In this document: positions 58,166 to 64,000 of the stretch, piece after piece
How the letters are laid out: the number at the start of each line of letters is the position of its first letter
How positions within the stretch are numbered: the stretch's first letter is position 1
Assembly: GCA_002286855.1 (NCBI GenBank)
Contig: NRSV01000013.1
Coordinates: forward strand, 29,892 to 93,891
Origin: Bipolaris cookei
Taxonomy: Eukaryota > Ascomycota > Dothideomycetes > Pleosporales > Pleosporaceae
Direction of reading: 5' to 3'
Length of the DNA stretch: 64,000 nucleotides
Notes under the pieces: generated by a model
What the model was told of the DNA's origin: nothing
What the model saw: only the letters and a program-made list of their open reading frames with translations
Database searches by the model: none
Made by a program: the position numbers and the translations under genes

Positions 58166-58552
58166 AGAACGAGAGAGTTACTCATTAAAACTTGAGAGGA
58201 AGACTCACTAAAAGTGAACGAGAGAGCTACTCATTAAAACTAGAGAGAGTTACTCTATAAAACTAAACAAGCTGAAAATTTTTCCTTTCCCCTAAGAGAG
58301 CTCGCTGGAAGGCAGCCTAGCTGCCCTACATCTCTCCCTGTTACCAAACTGCTCTTTAGCACCAGGCGTCTAGAAAGCTAGTACTAGCTTAACTAGACAA
58401 AGGCCGAAGCACCATAGTCACGCAATACAGCACAACGTACCAAATTGTAACTAGTTAGATAGAACGGCCTTTGGCCAAAGTCCTACATAGCCAACGGCTG
58501 ATACAGGACTATAATGGAATAATAATAAAGAGCCAGAAAAGACGCTGAATTA
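58166..58552. other. Non-array right part of the 2.3-kb insertion
   Basis: Holds a short direct repeat built on AGAGAGTTACTC/ACTCATTAAAACT at about 58170-58265, then AT-rich sequence. No coding sequence seen. Confidence 0.5.
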
Positions 58553-58926
58553 CTAGTAGAAGAAGCTCGAAAAGCCGATGCTAAGAAGCTTCAAGATGTC
58601 AAAAAAGTCCTAGGCGAAAAGGCTAAACAGGAGGCTCGAGAGAAGAGAGAGACAAGAGGGTGAAGGAGAAGGAGAAGGCTGAGAAAGTAGCCCAAAGAGA
58701 GCTTCAAAAGCAGCAGAAAAACCACGATAAAGCTCTTCAAACTTCCCAAAAAGGCAAGCGTAAAGCTTTAAACGCACCACCTAAGCCCAAGAAGCGTCAA
58801 AAACGATCAGGTGGTGGTGACCTACGGCGTGGGCGTTCGGATGAGCCCATACAAGCTCCATTGCCTATACCGGCTCACACCACTAAGTCGGGCCGCAGCG
58901 TTACGCTCCCATCAAAATTCAGATAG
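58553..58926 (+). pseudogene. C-terminal tail of the interrupted Fot1-like transposase
   Basis: A Lys/Glu/Ala-rich helical stretch (ARKDAELLVEEARKADAKK), a frame change near 58660, then KEKEKAEKVAQRELQKQQK and a basic Gly/Arg end finishing SGRSVTLPSKFR. The same kind of tail ends the 45.7-kb element (RAIRTPSRFL). This shows that it belongs to the transposase from which the insertion separates it. Confidence 0.75.
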
Positions 58927-59036
58927 CACAAAATATTTTTAAGGGTCTACTTAGTAAAAAACTAAAATGTTATCTGTATACAACGCTATGGTGTGGCTTA
59001 ATAACCTCATGTTGGTGGTGGTGATAATGGTGTTCG

Positions 59037-59070
59037 CTGTGCGCGGCCCGAAAGCGTGCGCAGCCCGGTG
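59037..59070 (-). repeat. Right 34-bp terminal inverted repeat
   Basis: Exact reverse complement of 54616-54649. Confidence 0.95.
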
Positions 59071-59080
59071 GGGTACCCTA

Positions 59081-59664
59081 CCGTACACGGACACCGGGCG
59101 CCCACCCCAACACTAAAACAGTAGTAACAACACAACTTTGACGCGTCATAACTCCACCATTATGGATCCGATTCAAGCCGCGATTTAAAACATCGAATAG
59201 CGCGAACCAGGAGAACACTTTTCATATAAAGAAGTGGCTATGAAACACAATATCGATCGCACGACGTTGAGCCAAAGACACAGAGGAATACAGGCCCCAG
59301 CGGGCACCCAGCCATCAAATGGACGCAAGCTCAGCCCACAGCAGGAGTCGGAGCTTATACTATATATTGAAAAGCTGACTAAGAGAGGCTTACCACCTAC
59401 AAGAGAGATGATCAGGAATTTCGCGTCAGCTCTAGCGAAAGAGGAGGTCTCTGAGCGCCGGGTTTCGCGCTTCATCAACTGGAATAATAATGAGCTCATC
59501 TCAAAGAGGACCAGCGCCATGGATTGTACGCGCCACCAAGCTGATTCTCTAATGAAGTATGAGGCTTACTTCGACCTTCTGCATCAAAGAATAAGGAGTA
59601 TTGCCTTGAGGCTGGTGATATATACATTATAGATGAGAAGGGCTTCCTTATTGGGATCGTTGAG
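59081..59664 (+). mobile_element. 5' fragment of a third Fot1-like transposon
   Basis: Begins directly after a TA (59079-59080) with CCGTACACGGACACCGGG, five bases beyond the target site of the previous element. From ATG 59163 it encodes an N-terminal transposase part (DPIQAAI, stop, NIE, stop, REPGEHFSYKEVAMKHNIDR) and continues through TLSQRHRG and PPTREMIRNFAS to DEKGFLIGIVE. There are two early stops where Gln codons are likely ancestral, and a frameshift near 59600. Homology ends at about 59664, where LINE sequence takes over; the rest is missing. Confidence 0.75.
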
Positions 59665-59699
59665 AGAACACCATTTTATTGATTTCCTGAAAATTGGTC

Positions 59700-61139
59700 A
59701 AAACTAGCATCATTCGAAAGCTATAAACGAGAGGAGTTTAATGTACACAGCCATATCGCCCGCGACGCGTCGCGAACGCGACAGGGCGGGAACAACAACA
59801 AGACAAAGGCGACAGCCGGCAGGGCTAACAAGGGGGCAGGAAAAGGAGATGAAGACAGCGAGATCACCAAACTAATTACTGGAGGTATACAGGAAGGTGT
59901 AGCAGAGCTGGAAAAGGGCGAATCTAAGTTCGCACGCGCGACACTCGTCCGTCTCCGGAAAATTGAATCGCTGCTTGGTAACAACAACAAGAACACCACA
60001 CCAAGCGACGAAATCAACCGCAGCCTGCGTGAGATCACGCAGCGACTTACAGACATCGAGAAAAGGACGGCCATAAGCGTTGGACTCCCAACCCCTCCGT
60101 CGCAGTCAAGCAACGCCCCGTCCTGGAGCCAAGTGGCCGTGGGAGGTGCACAGCAAAAGCCGAGGATCGAGCTCCGACTCGAAAAGAAGCCAGACGAACA
60201 ACCAAAGATGGCGGAACAGCAGCTTGAGTGGATCAGGATAGCCATCCCCGATGCGCAAGCAATAACAACACAGCCCGGAGAGACCAAATCCTCAAGTCCG
60301 GGGTACAAGGCCTCGAAGGCGCGAAGGTGATTTGGCGGCCTAGACTAGTGATGGTATCGGGAATCCCGATCAGGGAAAACATTCAGAACCGTAAATGCCG
60401 TGACAACGAGGATTGGATCAAGAAGGTCCAGCAGAGAAACCCAGGGATGCTGATCGACAGAGTCGCCTGGCTTTACTCAGACAGAGACCTGGCTAGACGC
60501 TGGGAAGAAGGCAGGCAGAAAAAGGGACCCATCATCCTTAGCATGGCAACAGAAGCCATGCAACATCTCGTGATCAGACACGGTCTCCTGGTGGGGACGG
60601 TATAGCACCCAGCCAGCATTAGGGACATATCCCTTACAGATGGCCAATGCTTTCGTTGTCACCAATGGGACCACAACCAGTCGGTATATAACGCACCGAA
60701 AGAACTGTGCGGGCACTGTGCGGGAAGCCACTCATCCAGAGACTGCATGTCCAAGGATGATGAACACTCTAGCTGTGCTGCATGCAAACAGAAAGGACAC
60801 AAGGCCTGGATGACGAAGAAATGTAGAGCGTACGAGGCGTTCCTAGAGAAAAACAAAGCTAGAAAGGTAGAGATGGTACAAAACACAGCAAGGATCCAGA
60901 GGGGGGACTATCTTAGCTCAGGCAAACCTAGTCCCGCCTCCTCTTTCACCTTTCGCAGCACATCGCAAGGCGACAATGGAGGATGGAGTACAGTGGAGAG
61001 CAATAAGAAAAGGAAGACCGTCGGGCGACCCACAAACATCGAGCGCGCCAGCAACAACCCACATCAGGGACGGCTGCATCTGTTCAGCACAAAAACCAGC
61101 AGCACAAGTGTGGAAGAGACAACGAGAAACACCCAATGA
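59700..61139 (+). pseudogene. LINE ORF1 (gag-like, zinc knuckle), disrupted
   Basis: Open in one frame from about 59700 to 60330 (a charged coiled region, then PSWSQVAVGGAQQKPRIELRL). It shifts frame near 60280 and continues with EGAKVIWRPRLVMVSGIPIRE and TEAMQHLVIRHGLLVG to a TAG at 60603-60605. It then resumes in that same frame with the knuckles CGHCAGSHSSRDC and CAACKQKGHKAWMTKKC. The TAG probably replaced CAG. It binds RNA in active relatives. Ends at TGA 61137-61139. Confidence 0.78.
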
Positions 61140-64000
61140 GGGACCTTAACATCATCCAATACAACTGCGGAAATGCAAAAGGCGGTGGCGCACAACCCTC
61201 CTTCGACTCCCTGGACCCAGAACGATACCCGGTGATTGCAGTCCAGGAACCGATGGTGCAGAACCGGGGGAGACATAGCACCTACTGCCCAAGGAACTAT
61301 AGACCCAGTAGGAGGTTGGAGAAAGGAGACAGAACAGTCTTCTTTATCCACAACAGGATACCAAACACGGACTGGGAAATCCTAAAGACGTCGCCGTACT
61401 GCGAGTACCTCAGTCTGTGATAGGCTAGAGCCTAGTTGGTGTGTTGTACCTCGATGGAATCTCGGCCTGCTCCTAAAATCCGGATGCCACCTAGAGCTCC
61501 GAGTCTCGCCGAGACTCGGTGCGCTCTGACCGACAACCGGAGCGACTAGGTCTTATCGACTCGATTGTGCAGGGGCAGCTAGCACTGTATATAGATAGCT
61601 ACGTAGCTCAGAAGCTCAGTTCTCTATCGAATACAATCTTGTTACCAGGCATCGGCAACCTTTGCGCAGCCTCTCACACAGTCTAGGGAGAGGGGACCAG
61701 GAGGTAAGGATCCTGAACGTGTACAATCCGATCGGCCCAGCAAACCAGCCAAGAATAGAAGCATGGCCCAAGATCAAGGAATGCCTCGAAGACAACCACC
61801 CCAGGAAGCTGGTGATAGGGGACTTCAATACCCACCACCCAGAGTGGGCAGGCCCAACGACAGTGAGGGAGGAGAAGGCCCAACACTTACTGCAACAGAT
61901 GGGAAAACGCGGCCTTGCACTCCTGAACGAGGAGGGCACCACCACCTAGGAACGGAACGGCAGAACAAGCGTGATCGACCTGGGATTCGCCACACAGGAA
62001 ATTACCGACAGACTGATCTCGTACCAACCAAGGAGGGAGTGGTCCCTAACCAAGGACCACATCCCGATGGAGATCCAGATCCTGGGCGGTAAACTAGGGC
62101 ACCGAAAAAGCCACAAATTCGCGCTAAAAAAGGCGAACTGGGACAAGATCAAAGAAGAGGTGGCCAGGAAAGAGTGGAGAGGCAAACCAGAGTGGACAGT
62201 TGCGACAATCACCCAAACAGTCAAAAAACCTGGCCGAACGCTGTCCCAGAACAATACAATGCGACAGATCACGACCGGAGTGGTCACCAGAAGCGTCGAA
62301 GCTAGTACAGGAGATCCGGAGGGAAAGAAGGGAGTACCAAAGGACCAGAGACGAAAACCATGACAGGCTATGGAAGGCAAAAAGAAACCAGCTGAAGCGA
62401 ATCCTGAAAACCAACGCGAGAACACGATGGCGGAAATTCATCGAGATCACGGGCGACACGGAGGATAACCAGAACGTGCACAACAAGGGACTGTGGACAA
62501 TGTCGAAATGGAGCAGGAGATGTAGCGGGGATGGCAGCGACACCACCATCCCGGCACTGCGGAGGAACAAAGAGGAGGAACCCAACAGGACGAACCAGGG
62601 GAAGGCAAGAATCCTAGGAGAAAAATTCTTCCCAAATAGCGGACAAGCGGACCTGTCAGACATTGACCCAGACTTCAACCCCATCCGGTTCGACATGGAG
62701 CACAGGGTAATGGCACAGGAAATTGAGGAAGTAATCTGTGAACTGCCGAACAAGAAGGCCCCCGGACCGGATGGGATACCGAACGAGGTCTGGAAGACCT
62801 ATGTCACATCATCAAGGAAGACCTCGCCGAAGCAATCACCCGGATCCTTAGGGACGGTGACATCCCCCACGAGCTCAAAGAATCCACGACAGTGGTACTC
62901 CGCAAAGAAAAGAAAAGCGACTACTCCCTCCCAAGCAGCTACCGGCCAATTGCACTGGAGAACACTATGGCGAAAGTTGTGGAAAAAATTGTAGCCAACA
63001 GGATAGCGGCAGAAATGGAAGAAAGGAACCTCATCCTGTACAACCAAATGGGGGCAAGAAAGCAAAGGTCCACCCTCTCCGCGCTGGAACTCCTCACGGG
63101 CAGCATTCAAACAGCATGGGCAGCGAAGCAACCAGTAGTATCCGTACTAGCACTAGACCTGGCTGGAGCGTTCGACAACGTCTCACACCAACGCCTACTC
63201 TGGGTAATGCGAAAGAAGGGATTCCCGGAGTGAATCGTAGGCTTTGTCGAATCGTTCCTCACAGACAGGCGCACAAAGATAGGCTTCAACGACTATACAA
63301 GCGAATGGATGAAGACTGAGACGGGCATACCCCAGGGATCAACCCTGTCGCCGATCCTCTTCCTCTTCTTCATCTCAGAACTACTGGAGAGATTCGAGAA
63401 CGTCCAAGACGGAACCATGGGATTCGGATTTCTAGATGACACAAACCTGGTCGCATGGGGCCCCTCCGCTTCAGACAACTGTCGCCGCCTCACAATTGCT
63501 CACGACAAATGCCTCGCATGGGCACGGAGGTTTGGGGCCAGCTTCGCTCCCGAAAAGTACCAACTGATTCACTTTACCAAAAAAAGGAAAGGAACAGAAG
63601 ATCTCCAATCGACAATCACAGTCCAGGGAAAGAATGCCGAACTAGTTCCTTCAATGAGAGTCCTAGGAGTGTGGCTCGACCCAAGCCTGAAATGGCATGA
63701 ACACATCACCAGGGCGACGGACAAGGGAATAGCAGCGTTCCAATCGCTTGCACGGGTCACTGCATCCACTTGGGGACCATCAGTGAGGAAATCGCGACTG
63801 ATCTACACAGCGGTAGTTAGACCAGCAATGACCTATGGCTGCCAGATTTGGGCCATCGGGAATACGGGACAGGGACAAACAAAGGAAATGACAACTAGTC
63901 TGGGGAGGGTACAAAACAAGTGCCTGCTAAAGGCTACGGGCGCGTACAAACGAACACCGACTGCAGCCATCGAGAAAGAAAGCGGTACCCCACCGGTGGA
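61136..64000 (+). pseudogene. LINE ORF2 (endonuclease and reverse transcriptase), disrupted
   Basis: Endonuclease: NIIQYNCGNAKGG at the start, VIAVQEP, then after the LTR insertion IGDFNTHHPEW. A TAG at 61947-61949 stands where Trp is likely. After further frame changes near 62190-62360 and 62800-62900, the reverse transcriptase follows: NKKAPGPDGIPNEVWK, YRPIALENTMAKVVEK, LDLAGAFDNVSH, GIPQGSTLSPILFLFFISEL, and the catalytic box GFLDDTN in place of the usual F/YxDD. A TGA at 63231-63233 probably replaced Trp. Open to the window edge. Confidence 0.82.
61416..61678 (+). mobile_element. Solo LTR (263 bp) inserted in the LINE
   Basis: Begins TGTGATAGG and ends CCTCTCACA, so the ends carry the short inverted TGTGA/TCACA repeat of an LTR. 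The 5-bp duplication CAGTC lies immediately on both sides (61411-61415 and 61679-61683). Taking the LTR and one CAGTC away leaves the LINE endonuclease frame continuous, which confirms the borders. No internal retrotransposon sequence remains, so it is the product of LTR-LTR recombination. Confidence 0.88.

Larger units (their letters stand above)
56192..58540. mobile_element. Unclassified 2.3-kb insertion in the transposase, with 14-bp flanking direct repeats
   Basis: The sequence AAAGAGCCAGAAAA occurs at 56178-56191 and again at 58527-58540, bracketing DNA that does not belong to the transposase. The right copy is preceded by AATAATAAT. A long target duplication plus a short A/T-rich tail is the pattern of target-primed retroposition, but no coding sequence is visible. 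Most of the insert is the tandem array. Confidence 0.5.
54612..59073 (+). mobile_element. Fot1/pogo-type transposon with perfect 34-bp inverted repeats, interrupted by a 2.3-kb insertion
   Basis: Ends are flanked by TA at 54610-54611 and 59074-59075. Inverted repeats at 54616-54649 and 59037-59070 are identical over 34 bp, so the boundaries are firm. Inside, a rightward transposase is split: N-terminal part from about 54706, catalytic part to 56213, and a charged C-terminal tail at about 58553-58926. Between them lies an insertion with a tandem hairpin array. Stops and at least one frameshift make it non-autonomous. Confidence 0.88.
59665..64000 (+). mobile_element. Degenerate Tad1-like LINE (non-LTR retrotransposon), 3' end beyond the window
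   Basis: Two-ORF non-LTR element. ORF1 has zinc knuckles; ORF2 has an apurinic-type endonuclease then a reverse transcriptase. ORF1 and ORF2 overlap by four bases (ATGA at 61136-61139), a stop-restart layout common in such elements. Several stops and frameshifts, plus a solo LTR inserted in the endonuclease, show it is dead. The 5' boundary is set where Fot1 similarity ends. The element runs past 64000. Confidence 0.85.

Overview
The window comes from a filamentous ascomycete (Pezizomycotina). Gene content points to a Dothideomycete, probably Pleosporales, but I hold that with only moderate confidence because I could run no search. Support comes from many 48-110 bp introns with CTAAC/CTGAC branch sites, an AA11 polysaccharide monooxygenase, DUF3433 and DUF3405 proteins, a Helo-like N-terminal domain protein, Fot1/pogo-type transposons and a Tad1-like LINE with RIP-like nonsense changes. 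I resolved exon structures by hand. Every multi-exon model that lies fully inside the window sums to an exact multiple of three.

Left part (1-26 kb): 5' end of calcineurin A (runs off the left edge), a secreted AA11 LPMO, a 1304-aa double DUF3433 membrane protein, a MAT2B/RmlD-like reductase divergent from a CFIm25 (NUDT21) gene across a 240-bp shared promoter, two small secreted cysteine-containing proteins, a conserved-looking unknown, a glutathione S-transferase, a fungal deaminase-fold protein (HAE...CxxC), a 1023-aa Helo-like N-terminal domain protein, and the convergent pair thymidylate kinase / SLX1 whose stop codons lie 6 bp apart.

Middle (27-43 kb): a housekeeping block. KDM5/Lid2 histone demethylase (JmjN-ARID-PHD-JmjC-C5HC2-PHD), the mitochondrial insertase OXA1 converging on the outer-membrane import factor MIM1, a p47/Shp1 Cdc48 cofactor and a Golgi-type DUF3405 protein.

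Right part (43-64 kb): accessory DNA. A gene-poor stretch with tRNA-like B-box sequences leads to an internally deleted Fot1-like transposon sitting 130 bp upstream of an SRPBCC gene, then an MFS sugar transporter. Three tandem small secreted cysteine-rich genes (51.2-53.9 kb) follow; they share one cysteine framework and one phase-0 intron position. Next comes a nested transposon island: a 4.46-kb Fot1-like element with perfect 34-bp terminal inverted repeats, interrupted by a 2.3-kb insertion carrying a hairpin-forming minisatellite; a truncated third Fot1-like element; and a degenerate LINE that itself carries a 263-bp solo LTR with a 5-bp target duplication. The cysteine-rich family beside the transposon island, and the hairpin minisatellite, are the two most unusual things here. 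Two single-N positions (46329 and 57425) mark likely assembly joins and limit what can be said about both repeat regions.
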